A DNA stretch of 64,000 bases from NCBI RefSeq assembly GCF_032062135.1, contig NC_092860.1, forward strand, positions 130,969,375 through 131,033,374, written 5' to 3'. Made by a program: the position numbers and the translations under genes. The notes beneath the pieces were generated by a model. That model worked only from the letters and a program-made list of their open reading frames with translations, made no database searches and was not told the DNA's origin. Source of the stretch: Pyxicephalus adspersus. Lineage: Eukaryota; Chordata; Amphibia; Anura; Pyxicephalidae. This document shows positions 47,771 through 60,224 of the stretch, piece by piece (the stretch's first letter is position 1; each line of letters starts with the position of its first letter).

Positions 47771-47980
47771 TTTTTTGAAGCTCCCCAAGGCTGGAGAGGA
47801 TACACTTTCATCAGTAAAGCTGGGTGATCCAGCAAACCTCAAATGGATGTGGTCCAGGATTTAAAACATTTGCTAGCAAATTACTTTGAAGAAATCCATT
47901 CCAGGTTTGCTGGATCACCCAGCTTCACTGATGAAAGTGTATCCTCCCCAGCCGTGGAGAGCTTTAAAAAAACAGGGCCA
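47771..47980. mobile_element. Fold-back MITE (family F1), best copy
   Basis: Arms 47780-47838 and 47904-47962 are 59-base inverted repeats with a few differences ('aagctgggtgatccagcaaa' against 'tttgctggatcacccagctt'), around a 65-base loop. Its ends are AT-rich ('ttttttgaag', 'gctttaaaaa'). Confidence 0.9.
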
Positions 47981-48238
47981 ATGTCTCAAAGCAATACTAA
48001 CAAAGCAGTAAGGGTTATATTTTCCTCAAGCAGCATTTAGGGAGATCAGGATGGTAGACTTACCTGGGCATTCTAAGAAAAACAATAGTGCATGCACTGT
48101 AGCAAATGATAGATGGGGCCACACATAGTTTTCCTGCACCCCCAGCACTTAGCTCACCTGTACCATTCGTACAAAGCTCACCTCCTGCAGCAGCTCAACT
48201 TCCCATGCTTCTTCATGCCAAAATGGCTTCTTTGCAAG

Positions 48239-48935
48239 TCTTTGGAAATAGTGAGTTCAACTAGGGAAAGTGACCTTATTGTTTAAAGAGATTTAGCTCA
48301 AAGTGCCCAACCTGAAAATATTTGCAGAACTAGTAGAGAGAAAGAAAAGACAAGCTTTTGAAGGAAAAACTTTTTTCTTAAAAGCTGATAGTTTATTAAG
48401 CTATTTATTCTAAGTACTAAACCGAGTCTTCCTAGAGAACGTTGTCAAAACATATAAGACATCATATGGTAAAAGCTAAAGGCAATCTTGTTTTCCTTTT
48501 TGACGCATTTCACCCCATAGGGCTTCCTCAGGGGATTTAGGTAAGCTTTAAGTACGCTCCTTATATAACATTATTTCATTAATTGTATATGCTTTTATGT
48601 AATTATTATTACATTATTTTGATTATATTCTATATTATCATAATTTCTAAGGTCCCCTAAATCCTCTGAGGAAGCCCTATGGGGCGAAACCTGTCGGAAG
48701 GGAAACACAATTGCATTTTGCTGTAACCATATGATGTCCAATATATTTTGACCACGTTACAATCTCTAAAACAGTTAATCAGTGTTAGCCTAGGTCTAGC
48801 GCAGGAGGACTCTGTTTAGTATTTAGAATAAATAAAAAAATTGTAATCAACTTTCAGTTTTTTTTAAAAAAAAGTTTTGCCCTACAAAAGCCTGCCTTTT
48901 CTTTCTTCTCTCTCTACTAGTTCTTTGGAAATAGT
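48239..48935. mobile_element. Large inverted-repeat element bounded by 14-bp direct repeats
   Basis: Identical 14-mers 'tctttggaaatagt' lie at 48239-48252 and 48922-48935. Between them a left arm from about 48329 ('gaactagtagagagaaag', 'ttctaagtactaaac', 'gacatcatatggta', 'ccccatagggcttcctcag') is mirrored by the reverse complement of about 48655-48923. The middle of about 115 bases is AT-rich. The first 76 bases after the left 14-mer are outside the symmetry. No coding frame. Confidence 0.8.
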
Positions 48936-49453
48936 ACATCATCTTGAAGTAGGTTGACACAGAATAAAATACATTTATACTACATATATTAAAGTTATAT
49001 TAGGTACAGGTCAAATTGAGGTAAAATACATGAGTGAAATTTAAATAATCTTAGAAAATGTCCAAAACAAGCTGCAATTACATCCCAAAGTCCATCAATA
49101 ATGCTCCATGTGCAGTTTTGTTATAAATAGGGCAGATATGGTTTGTCATCTTTGAGTTACATCTGTACCTGACAAATGTGATTTTGTGTTATACAGTTTA
49201 GTCAGAGTATTGTATGTGAGATATTATGTGATTATGCAGTCGCATGATGTCACTGCAGTTAGGACGGGTGTGATAATAAAGTTCAGTGACAATACCTAAT
49301 TAAGATAAATGTGGTTATGCAGGTTTCTAAGTTAATGTACATTTCTTCACTTTATTTGAGAAATGTCCAATTATGCCGTTTTTATGATACTATTCTATGG
49401 ACAGATTTCATTTTACAGTTTTGTAATATCATTGTATTTCTGATATATGTGGA
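48936..49453. other. Presumed intron, nothing recognised
   Basis: AT-rich, unassigned. Confidence 0.35.
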
Positions 49454-49589
49454 TGTTCATTTTATGTCAATGTTCTAGGAATGGATATAAATGTGAAAAT
49501 TTATGATAACATATTTTGTTGATGTGAATTTACACTTGTACATTGTCACTGAACACCAGAATGTTTAAAGGATAAATTCATTTTCAAAC
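49454..49589 (+). repeat. Direct duplication, copy 1
   Basis: Shares with copy 2 the blocks 'gttcatttt', 'ggatataaatgtgaaaattt' (copy 2 'agatataaatgtgcaaattt'), 'tgtcactgaacacca' and 'gtttaaaggataaattca', in the same order and spacing. Confidence 0.75.
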
Positions 49590-50110
49590 AAGATGGGCTA
49601 ATCCTTCCCCCCAAAGTACCCTACCCTACTGAGATAATTAGTTACCCCAATCCTACAAAGAGGTAGGACTTTGGCATGCAAAGGGGTATTATTTCCTCAT
49701 AATGCTTCACTGTGTTTCCTCCTTCCCCCTGGTGCCTGGGGTGTCCCCATTCTAGTGGTATTGTTGTACTTGTGGTGTGGATAATTTGGGACTGCATTAT
49801 ATCTTTGCAGAAAGGTTTTTTTTTTAATGTTTTCTGTCTATTTTAGTTTGTTTTTGGCCTTACTGTACTGTATATTTCAGAATTTAGTAAATTTCTCGTA
49901 TAATATGTATGTGTTTTGTGAGGCATTCCTTGTGTACTATATTAAATCTTTTTTTTAAAGAATGTATTTTAGCCTTTGTTCTCCATATTTGATTTCACAT
50001 GGAACAGGATCTCTTAGTAGTCTTTGCCAAGCATCAGCACCCTAGCTCTTAATAAGTGTTTCTGCTATTTTCAGGGTGTGCAGAACAATTTGTAATAATT
50101 TGTTTATTGA
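49590..50110. other. Spacer between the two duplicate blocks
   Basis: Unique-looking, no recognised element. Confidence 0.35.
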
Positions 50111-50244
50111 CGTTCATTTTTTTGTCACTGTTCCTGGAATAGATATAAATGTGCAAATTTATGATGCTGTATTTCATTGAGGTGATTGCATGGTGTCATT
50201 CAACTGAACTCCAGGATATTTAAAGGATGAATGCACTTTTAAAC
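50111..50244 (+). repeat. Direct duplication, copy 2
   Basis: Counterpart of 49454-49589 with scattered substitutions and small indels, same orientation. Not a recognised mobile element. Confidence 0.75.
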
Positions 50245-51769
50245 ATATGCACCTTTCACTTTGTTTACATCATTTAGAGCAAATCATTACTTTGCTGACT
50301 GCTTCTATACATATGATCCGCAGAAACTTTTATAGGACATTTTCCTAAAGGTTTTTGGATTACGAGGACAACCCTGTAGGAGTCTGTTGGATCCATGCAC
50401 AGGTACGCACAATGAAGCTTTTACACAAAATATGTAAACAATGTTTTAGGTTGCAGGATCAAGAAAAATATTTATCAGAGAAGAGAAGAAATGGGGCACA
50501 TTAGGTGGTCTTGATGATGGTGGTGTTTAAGTATAGTATGAAGTAATGCACTTTAAAAGAACTTTTTATCCTTTGCATAGTTCTCTGTCAGTATAGCACT
50601 TTGGACAAACGTGATTATACGGATTTATTTTGTTGTGTAGCATCCCTAAAAAACAAAAATATATCATTACAGAACAAAAATATGATAACTTAGCAGTAAT
50701 AGAACTGGAATTTTCATAATTAGAAAAAACTGGTGGCGAGAGAACATCCCAGATTCTGTGTAAAGTAATGTCACCACAGTGACCGGGCATAGGGTTTGCC
50801 AGGTTAAACATCATTTTAACTGACCTGATGTCCTTGCATGTTCAAAAGTTGCTGCCTTCATTTTTACATGTTATACAGCAAGCTTGAGGCTCTACAATAT
50901 AAGTGAGCTGTCCAAATTCCATCCTTGGAAAATGCTGAACCAAACCAACTCTCACACAAACACACACACATGTCCCAGGCTTACATGTGTGTTAGGCTCT
51001 AAAAAAGGAAGGGAAGGCAAGAAACAAAAATTTCTTGATGTCTCCTAGAAGTGATGAACCTGGAAGAATACTTCCAGGTTCAGGTGTCAGATCCTAGCCC
51101 CTGTGGCTAGGCTACCAACTAATCAAGTACTTCCTATGTATACTAAGGGCATTAGAAGTCTAACATAGCTTATCTGCTGTGCTGGAAGGTGCAATGATGT
51201 AATTCATGCCACCAAGAAGTGTTGAAGCCTGGGCTAAGGTAAGTTCTGGGGTGACTGTTTCTTAAGAAAGCCATTTATGTAGGTCGAGGTGATGCCAAAA
51301 CAAGAGATTTTCTATTGGCTATGGAAGATCTGCATACGCATTGCAGACATGTACCAGGCATTGGTAAGAAAAGGTATTCGTATATATACAACACCCATAG
51401 CTTATTATTAAGTTTGCCACCAAACAGGCTCTAAAACATCAAGATATATAATCTATTAAAATAATTATTAGATATATTTCCATATACCAGGGTGCTTATT
51501 TATACATTTGCTACAAACTTACAATTAATCATATGTAAGAAGAAACATTAATATCACATGGCTCATTGAAGCTAACAAATATTAATTACAGAAATTGTAC
51601 AAAAACACAGCTGACAAGCCACTCTGCACAGTACATGATATCCTGCAGATTAAGAAACATTGACTCATGTCATTTTATTAGCTCAAGTGAATAATATATA
51701 CAGCTACTTTTAATGGTAGGCCACAAACTTCATTGACTTAATTGAGAACAAACTAATGCTGCTTAAAGT
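50245..51769. other. Presumed intron; possible LINE trace on the minus strand
   Basis: The minus strand at about 50740-50815 reads ANPMPGHCGDITLHRIWD, weakly like the zinc-knuckle region at the C-terminus of Tx1/L1 ORF2. A 24-base palindrome 'aacctggaag..cttccaggtt' lies near 51058-51081. Confidence 0.3.
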
Positions 51770-52200
51770 AAATCCAAAGCCTAACTTTTTTCACTCTAGA
51801 TTTAATAAGGAATGTTCTGAGGCTTACCTTACTTGTTTTTCTGGCTGTCTCTTTATTGAGATCCAGCAGGAAACAAATGGAATTCTCTCCCAAGTTAGGG
51901 GAACAGTTTGACAATTTGGATAATCACAGGTAGGTATAATGTATAGAAAATTGTTTTGGGGGCATAAAATGAAAGAGGATAGGTCCACCATTGATCTATC
52001 AAAGCCAAAACATTTTTAGTGTTAGATAGATCAGTTATTGTTAAAAACCCATCTTTTTCTTCTCGTTACTGCTGTCTGTCCCTGTAGGGAGATTATAAAT
52101 AATTTACTGTTTCTATAGGCACAAGAACACCAAGACAAGTAGGATAATTCTCTCCAGAAGGGTCACGGACAGCAACAAAAGATTTAAACCTACTCCATAA
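51770..52200. repeat. Interspersed repeat with an inverted core
   Basis: 'gctgtctgtccctgtaggga' (52071-52090) is mirrored imperfectly by 'tctctccagaagggtcacgg' and 'acagc' (to 52173). The whole resembles a common frog repeat as I recall it. The left boundary is uncertain. Confidence 0.45.
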
Positions 52201-52834
52201 AATCAGCTTTTGCCACAATAATAACCTTCTGTCCCCCATAGTAATTCCTCTCTACCAAAAGCTTCCACCAGTTTACGAAGGTCTGTAGCTAGCAAGGAAG
52301 GGAGGTAAGAGGAAGGCCAGCATAACCAAGTGCTAAGGTGGAACAGGGTGGATTAATGGCTAAAGAAGGAAAGCGTCTGATAATTGAGGAAGGTGCAAAT
52401 AGGTCGAAAGTTAAAAATAAACTGGTGGAAAGAAAAGGTTAAAGGGGGTAAAGAGGAAGGGGAGGAGCAGCTAGCAGAAGGGGCAAGCTTCTCGACCACC
52501 TGACCCTTGTTGAATGTTAGGACACTAATGTGGAGTGTTTGGTTGAGGTACTTGGAGGACATCTTTTATGGGTGTGTGTGTGAGAGAAAACCATTTTAGG
52601 TGTGGAATCTCTCAAAAAGGTTATGGTTAATTCGGCTATCTTAAAGTTGTGGTTAAGAAAGTGGGGTTGCAAGTAGTGCTGTCATTCTCAAGCCAATGGA
52701 CTTTTGTGGCTGGGAACATAAGTCATGGTGGGTGTGGTCTCAGACTGTGTGGTTTGGTGATCGGTGCCTCCGAGGGCTTGCAACCTGGAAGAGAGGGCTT
52801 AATCTTGTGCTTTAAAGTTATGGGTGGTGTGTTT
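52201..52834. other. Presumed intron, purine-biased, nothing recognised
   Basis: A/G-rich phrases around 52420-52480 and G/T-rich ones around 52560-52834 run up to the gap. No exon seen. Confidence 0.35.
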
Positions 52835-52946
52835 NNNNNNNNNNNNNNNNNNNNNNNNNNNNNNNNNNNNNNNNNNNNNNNNNNNNNNNNNNNNNNNNNN
52901 NNNNNNNNNNNNNNNNNNNNNNNNNNNNNNNNNNNNNNNNNNNNNN
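52835..52946. other. Assembly gap (112 N)
   Basis: A run of undetermined bases. The G/T-rich flanks ('gggtggtgtgttt' left, 'tggttggaggggtggtgag' right) suggest a hard-to-sequence G-rich or tandem repeat. Open frames through the N run are artefacts. Confidence 0.99.
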
Positions 52947-55204
52947 ATGAGTATTGTTTTATGTTAGGAATGGAATTAGTGATGGTTGGAGGGGTGGTGA
53001 GAGTGCTGGTAAGATGGAGGACATCCATACTGCCTGGGTCATGACAGTGACATTCAAGCCACTTCCTTTAAAGCCCAAGCTGTCTTAAGAAAACCACCTT
53101 GATGTTTCCATCCAGCCTAATCCATATTCTGAAAAATGCAAATTCATATTCTATAATGATGGTTTTTTTCTTACTGCAGTATATTTCACAGAAAAGCCAT
53201 TAATTTTGGTTGATTTATTTATTTTATTGATAGCTATCTGTTTAACTTAAGGTTTTTTGTTCTTATCAAATACACCTTTTCATATATCTGGTAAGTGAAC
53301 TGTCCATGTTACCCCATTTTAACCATTCTCCTGCATAGGTGAATCTTATTTTTTTGTTTTTTTTTTCCCCAGAGACATACACAAGTTGTTTGTCATTTTA
53401 TAACATACAAATGTGTATTAGAAAACATTTTGATGGGTAATTTAGATATTGAAGCTAAATTTAAGGATGAGGACCTATTCATCAAATCTTTCCCATTTCT
53501 CTAAGTAGTGTCTATCAATTGTATATTTTGTTTAATTCATAGAGCAATCAGCAGAAAAGTATTTATGTATTTTGATGTCATCCCTCACTGTGGCAGGAAG
53601 GGTCCTGTAAGTAGGAAGAGACAGATGGGGTGGTGACTGGGGGTTCTCTTCTCCCCTTTTACTGTCCATGTACATGGAAGGCTGCTATTGCTCCAATACC
53701 ATCCCCACAGCTCCAAGTATTACTTTTTTGTAGTAAAAGAGACAGGATGTCAGTAAGATAATGTGCACAGTGAGGTAAACTTTTGTCACTATTCAGTAGT
53801 AAAAAATACATTTTTATTTATGTCTTCCATTTTTCTCATTCTGTAAAATCTGATTATTATGAGGTAATATTTCTCATTCTCTGCAAATACTGACCCTATA
53901 TATTTACAAGTTAGTGGTCAGTAAGATAGAACCCATCGTGTGCAGACTATTAAAAATAATCAATAAATTAAATACAGAATAAAATATAAATTAATTTATA
54001 CTGATGAATTTATGAATTACTATCACCAACATAAATGTACCAAAACTCAATAGTCCCTGCCCAATCTTGAACTCATTGACATTGCACGCGGCAGCAACTT
54101 CAACAATTACACCAGAGGAGAGTATTGTGCAGCAAGAAAATGCAGGTTCTTAACGATCGCAATACAAATATCAGGCTGGAGAAGCAGAAGTTCACTATAT
54201 GTAGGATGTCATATGTAATGCAGGAAAGTAATGCTGAGACATGATGACAGAAGAATATCTGAAAGGAGAGGGCCATGGTCAGCACAGTTCAGTGAGAGAG
54301 GGCTTGATGATTGTAGTCCATTCAACAGGAAGGTGTGCACACAATACCTGTTGTAGCTTCTAATGCAGGTAAATAGAAAGGAGTGAAGATGCGGGCCAGC
54401 ACAGAAAGTCCTATGATGGAGGGAAAAGGCAACTACTAGGGAATTCCCTAGCAACTTCAAAGGCACATAGCAAATTGATCAAATTATTTAGGGAAAGAAA
54501 CAAGTCTACAAGTAGGGATTAAAACACTTGATTTTTGTTTGCTTTTACCTGAATTTTGTAAATTGAGGTCATGGTCTCTATAATGAGAATTTTAGTTCAG
54601 TACAGTCTTTTTACAGGAGTCTGCCTGCCCCCATTTGTCATGTATTTCTTTAGCGTTCAACCTCCCTCTTATGCTTCAGTATTTATAGTATAAATAGACC
54701 CGATTGGAGTGGGCCCAAACACAGGATGGATTTTCAACTAGTGGATACATTCATCTTCATTTTTCTATCAGATCAGATCTATTAGGAAAGCAGCTGGATG
54801 TACAGAGTACATACTATAATAAAAACTATATTTGTTCAGCAGGTGGTCATGTTACAACTCGGAATTTGGAATTTTGGAATTTTATATCATCCAGATTATA
54901 ACTCCAATAAATGATCTGTATTAATATGCTAATTTAATGTATTGCTTTGTTTCCTCTTCTGAACTAGTCTAGCATTTTACTTATCGGTGGAACTGATAGG
55001 GATTGCAATGCACATTAATTACATTATCAGTGATTTGCTGGATTGAGGATTGTTTAAATACCATACTCATAAGACAATAGACAAATATGCTTTGACATCG
55101 GTGTTAATATTATTTTTTGGTTTTGGCATCACAGTGACTACATTATGAGGTAATTATGGGGCCACTATTTCTGGTTTGGCTTCTTTTGTTTAATCTTCCC
55201 CCAA
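52947..55204. other. Presumed intron, nothing recognised
   Basis: No repeat family or exon signal identified; frames of 61-85 codons near 54.1-54.9 kb look random. Confidence 0.35.
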
Positions 55205-55310
55205 CTCTTTGATTGTAAGCTCTTCTGGGCAGGGTCCTCTCCTCTTCCTGTGTCACGGTCTATCAATTGCAACCCCTATTTATTGTACAGCGCTGTTTAA
55301 TATGTTGGCT
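55205..55310 (+). repeat. 'cttctgggcagggtcctctc' repeat, partial
   Basis: 'gattgtaagctcttctgggc', 'ttgcaacccctatttattg' and 'cagcgctgtttaatatgttg' parallel 6170-6350. The final 'cgctatataaat' is lost. Confidence 0.75.
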
Positions 55311-58127
55311 AACAGGTTGAAAATTAGTTACTCTTTAAATCCATTTCGAGGTCTAAGTAATGTAAATTTCAGCACCATGGACAGATTCCCTTAGCTACGG
55401 AAGGCAATAAGGGAATTAACTTCCTTTGTTTCCATCATTGCTATCACAGCCATTGTTCCCCATTCAGGGGATTGAAGGATGCTGTGCAGATATTCTTTTA
55501 AATGCTTCATGGACCAGGGTTTTTCTACTAAGACTAAAGTTTGCTTGTTTGTAAATATGATAAAGTATCTTGCATAGCCACTGTCTGGCAAGTAGAGAAG
55601 AAGTTCTATGTCTTTATTGCTATTCTTCTATTAAAAGATTAAATTAATTCCTATGCACTTGCATGGACTCATGTCATTCCACCCCAGTCAATCAAGATAG
55701 CCAAGGACTCCCAAACCTGTAGAAAGCTAAGGAGAAGATGTTGGTGCTGGTGACGAAGCTGGCTGACGGTGTATTGCTGGATAGAAGTATTGAAAGGTTT
55801 AGTTCCACTAGAACTTATCCAACTCTTGCCTAATCAACAAAGCCAAATATTGGTATTGAAGTGATTGCCCATATCTCTCCTGCCAAAGCAGCTGTCAGAT
55901 GCTTAGACATCCACATACTTGTCATGATTTTATATGGCAATCACATTCTTGTTAACATGCTTTATTTTGAATTGATGCTGCTCTAGGCAATTCCAGTGAA
56001 TGCTTCCTAAATTAGTTCCTGGGCACCCAGAAGAGTTTCTATTTTGTAAAAAATAAAATCCTTGTTCAGGGTTAATTGAAATGCCAAGACCAAAGGGAAA
56101 AACTGCAACAGCTATCTTTTATTTTCAATTACCAAGCCTCACTTACATAGGGGCTGAGACATGCATGGTGTTTAAGGTACACGCTAGTGCCATCTCCAGT
56201 GATGCTCATAATGAGAGATAAATGTCTCATGTGTAAAACGTTGTGTAATGAATTACTATTAAATTAAGGTTTAAAAAAAGAAATTCTGCTCAGGTGTGTG
56301 AATGGTTTGACCCCAGGTGCAGCGAGTCACTGATTTCCTTAGAAATGAAGCAACTAAGGATTTGTGTGACTTTAAAAAGGAGACACAGAGAACCTGGTGG
56401 TTAAACCAATATATAAATATATATATATATATAAAACTCACCACACTGTGTGACAAAATGCTTAAAGATATATTTACTATTTTAATGCCAGATGGTATCT
56501 AGATGAGCTTACCTGTGTTAGGCTTCCAGAAGCTTTAGGTATACCACAGAGAGAAGATATTGGCTAGGTCACTAAATATAGTTAGTTCCTTATGCTATGT
56601 AAGTACCAAAACTCCCACAAGAAGTGATTGTAGTTGACAGTGAATTTGCACATTATTATATTAAGAAAAATCCACTAAAAGTAACTTGTTGCCCTTTTCC
56701 TTTCTGTCTTTTGGGATTATTGAATATCCTGCCCTTCCATAGAACACAGAAACAGGATGCAATGAATAATTTCTTAATTACCAAATAGTATATACATGAA
56801 TGTCTGTTCTGCAGATATCAATGTTGGTACAGTGCTGTTGATGTCAATGTCCTCTGTATATGTAGTCAGCACACAATGTCTGGTTAGGTGAAGGACAAAG
56901 GTCTGAGATGGGATCCCGGTTCTCCTGGCAGGACTTAGACTTCTGCTGTTAGTACTGACCCTGCCCCGGCTCCAGTATCCCATTGCCCCAAAGAGAATGA
57001 TTACGGCTCTCCATCTACCTAATAACACCTAATAATAAAAAGTATGGAATACGAATTAACAACTCTCATTCTCCTCATCCTGCACTACACTTTACCCTTA
57101 CCTGCTGGCACAACTAGTACCCTAAATGGTTGGGCTTAAAGCATGAATTAGTATGGTTCCTAGGTCATTTCTTATTGGTACACCCACCTTAATGGTTATG
57201 CCACCAGCCTATCGGATGCCTAACAACCTGACAAGAACCTAGAACAATGGACAGATCATTGCCACAATGTTCTTGTACAGGACTGGCCACATGGATTATT
57301 TGGAGTGGTTTGCAAGAAAGATAAAAACTGATCCAGTGCAAAATCAATATAATAATGTATATTAATATACTTAAAAGTGGCTACAATAAATAGGTTAAGT
57401 AGTGGTCACTGATTCATGCATTATAGTGATCATGTCAGCTTATTTGCATTTTTATGAATGGAATGATCCCAATAGTGCTGTTATTTTCCTAAAATCACTT
57501 TGTGTCATCTGACACAGAAAACACCAACTTTTCAAAAAGCTTTAAAACTTAATTTATTATAACTGAGAAATTGTTTCTTAGAATAGAACTTTATATAATA
57601 AAGGGATTTAAACCTCAGTTTTAAAATAAAAAGCGATCAGTAAGGGAATAAAACTTAGCAGTGGGGGCCCCTGCTAATTAGGCAGCTTGTAAGTCTGGGG
57701 GTCAGTTGAAATTGGTTGGCTTTTCTATGTATCTTTGCTTTAGAAATACATCTGAAATAGTAAAATATTCTATGCTAAATGATAGGCAGATCAATTGATG
57801 CTGAAGCCATAGCTATTTTGTTTCTATTCTAAGCTGGAAAAGGCATTCAGTATAATGTGTTTCTGTAGCCTCTGACCGTCTTCCATGGAAATGAATGACA
57901 GGAGATAGAATTGGTGGAATCTTCACCTCTGGGCAGTATACATCTACTGAAGGATATAGCCAGAAGATATGTAGTAACAGTGTAAATTGGATTACTATGT
58001 ATGTATGTATTAATATGTATGACTTTACTATATATATATCACTGCCCATGGTAGTCAGCCCTGTGTTTTATAAGAACATCTCAGATATAACACTATCTCA
58101 CAAATTATACATAAATATACAGGTAGT
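55311..58127. other. Presumed intron, nothing recognised
   Basis: A short (TA)n run lies near 56410-56433. Frames near 56.3, 56.8 and 57.9 kb have no support. Confidence 0.35.
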
Positions 58128-58345
58128 CCCTGGGTTACATACGAGATAGGGACTGAGCTCATCCCCCCTAAGATCCCCTACAACCTCAGCTGTGTTCAGC
58201 AAAAGATTTCTTCTGCAAGTGATTCAAACCACCCCCTCCCATCTTCAAGCCTCTGTTCTGCACACAAGCGAGCAGGGAAGCCCTGTTCTTATCTACAAGG
58301 CATCTGCATGTCAGATGTCCTTAACCCAGGTACTACCTGTATATA
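58128..58345 (+). mobile_element. MITE with 'caggtagtccctgggtta' ends
   Basis: Starts 'caggtagtccctgggttac' and ends 'taacccaggtactacctg', imperfect terminal inverted repeats of about 18 bases. The interior is C-rich ('caaaccaccccctccc'). The left 40 bases match the repeat at 18434. A 95-codon frame over it is incidental. Confidence 0.75.
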
Positions 58346-59530
58346 TACACAGCTGTTTTCTGTTTTTAGATCTTAAAATGCATCACACACACTTACCCCC
58401 AAACCACCTCCTTTCTCTTTGGAGTGTATCCCTGGTTTATTTTTTATTCCTATTACTTGTTACATTAGCAAACTTGTAGGAGCAGCTGCTGGAAGTCCTA
58501 TTAATAAAAGCACATCCTAAAAATCACAGCCTTTCCCTATGTTAAAACCAAGGCAGTAGAATTGATTTAGTGGGAAAGAAATTGAGGTATTCATAGGGAG
58601 ATGGATGAGGGATAGATGGATTTCTGTAGTCCAGCAGCAGCTCACAATGCTGGCTGAAATTTAAGTGCAGAAGAATCAGATGTCAGCATAAAAGGTTTTT
58701 CACTCTCTGTGTTTTTAGTGTATCAGTAGACATGGGGAAATGTTTTTAATATTTTATGGATATGTACCTTTTTTGTCCTGTTAGAAGGAGGGGACAGGAA
58801 GTAGGATAATCAATTTGGCAATGATTATACATAATTTCGTGAATTTAATTTTATAAGTAACACAATACAGCTACAGTGCTGAAGATCATGTAATGTCACC
58901 ATTAGGTATTGTGGCAGAAGTGTGTGTCACAAGAGGGGATGTTCAGATTTACCAATTTTTAGGTAAATAGATTGTATAACTGTACTTTAAGTATGCATTT
59001 TGTTGTTTTACATACTACTTTTATTGAAAAAGCTTTTTTTTAACCTGAATTTATCTGTGTGGTCTGCCATTGCGTTTATGTCAGATTACCTTTGGTAGAA
59101 TAGAGATAACAATCAGAGGACCGCTACACTTTCATAGCAGAGATGCCATTCCCATTTCTTTGGCTCTGACAGTCTTTAAAGGGTCTTTCTTTGTTTTTTT
59201 CAAATGCAGAAAATCCCTTTAATCTTCATTAGGATTTAGGTGCTTATACTATGATCCACCCGATCCCTAAGGTTTTTTGCTTCCTTAATTGTGTTTGTTT
59301 AAATAAATCCTCTTATCCCTTTTTCTTGACTTTTGTCTCTCCGAGAGTTTGTATTTTTGTCACAACATTTAACTTTAACTTTCCCACAATGAAAGCCCGG
59401 TCTTCACACATGCTTGACCTAACAATCACTTTTATTTGTTTAGGACGTATCTTGACATATTTTATGGGGTTCATAACTGTAAAAGTTTAAACCGAATTAT
59501 TGGATTCTGATGCCAGCTAGTTGGAAATAT
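58346..59530. other. Presumed intron, nothing recognised
   Basis: Unassigned; a 79-codon frame at 59251-59490 has no recognised motif. Confidence 0.35.
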
Positions 59531-59805
59531 TGGGATTATTTACTAAAGTAGTACGGACTACCTCTCTGCAGAGGGATCTCAAGGGGATTTCATCTTAGCA
59601 TAGTGAATGAGGTAAAGCTTTGTATTCTCTATTCTTTCAGTCATGTGCACCCCAAAATGTTTTTACATTTCCTTGCTCAAGTATTCTATGCAATGTGAAA
59701 TTTTACTGCATTCACTAAGCTGAAGTGATTTTTTACCCGTATCCACTAAACTAATTTAAAGTTCTCTTGCAAGGTTATAATTTAATTTGCAACCCTTAAT
59801 AAACC
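59531..59805 (+). repeat. MITE-like repeat, copy 1 ('attcactaag..aagtga')
   Basis: Begins 'gggattatttactaaag' and contains 'gaggtaaagctttg', 'agtcatgtgca' and 'gcattcactaagctgaagtg'. Same order as the block about 400 bases downstream. Confidence 0.6.
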
Positions 59806-59938
59806 AAACCACTTGGGCCGAGAATGGGGATTATTGTATGGCCTGGGGTTGAAGACCATACGAGGATACTGAAACCTTATAGTTCCCCTCTTTTTGTTGA
59901 AGCCGGGTCATATATAATTTTCTTTAAAGAGACACATG

Positions 59939-60200
59939 GGTCGATTTACGAAAGGAATATTGACTGCTAACGTAACAAAGTGAATTATCTCTTGTATTTT
60001 CTTGAAAGGAATATTTCAGTTAGGTAAGTAAATGAGATAAAGCTCTACTGACTTCAACCATCTAGTCGTGTACAAGAAAAATGCTGTTGTTTTAGATTTT
60101 CCTTCACATGTTTAATTACTCTTAGAAAAGTGAACCGCATTCACTAAGATAAGTGAATTATCCCTTGCATAGTGTTCATCCTGCTAAGTGAACAGTGAGC
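59939..60200 (+). repeat. MITE-like repeat, copy 2
   Basis: Begins 'gggtcgatttacgaaagg' and contains 'gagataaagctctactgac', 'tagtcgtgtacaag' and 'gcattcactaagataagtga'. Direct repeat of copy 1, from separate insertions or local duplication. Confidence 0.6.
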
Positions 60201-60224
60201 TGTACAGTGTCTGCAGATAGCTGT

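Noticed and set aside
50566..50814. Minus frame with a CGDITLHRIWD-like string resembling the Tx1/L1 C-terminus.
   Set aside because: Only one weak motif; the cysteine pattern is incomplete, so it is kept as a low-confidence note rather than a feature of its own.
51850..51945. Acceptor-like and donor-like pair (about 51869 and 'cacaggtaggtataatg') around a 24-codon frame.
   Set aside because: The peptide is not protein-like beyond chance and the segment falls in what looks like an interspersed repeat, so it was not called as an exon.
52649..53044. 131-codon frame spanning the assembly gap.
   Set aside because: More than a quarter of it is undetermined bases, so the frame is meaningless.
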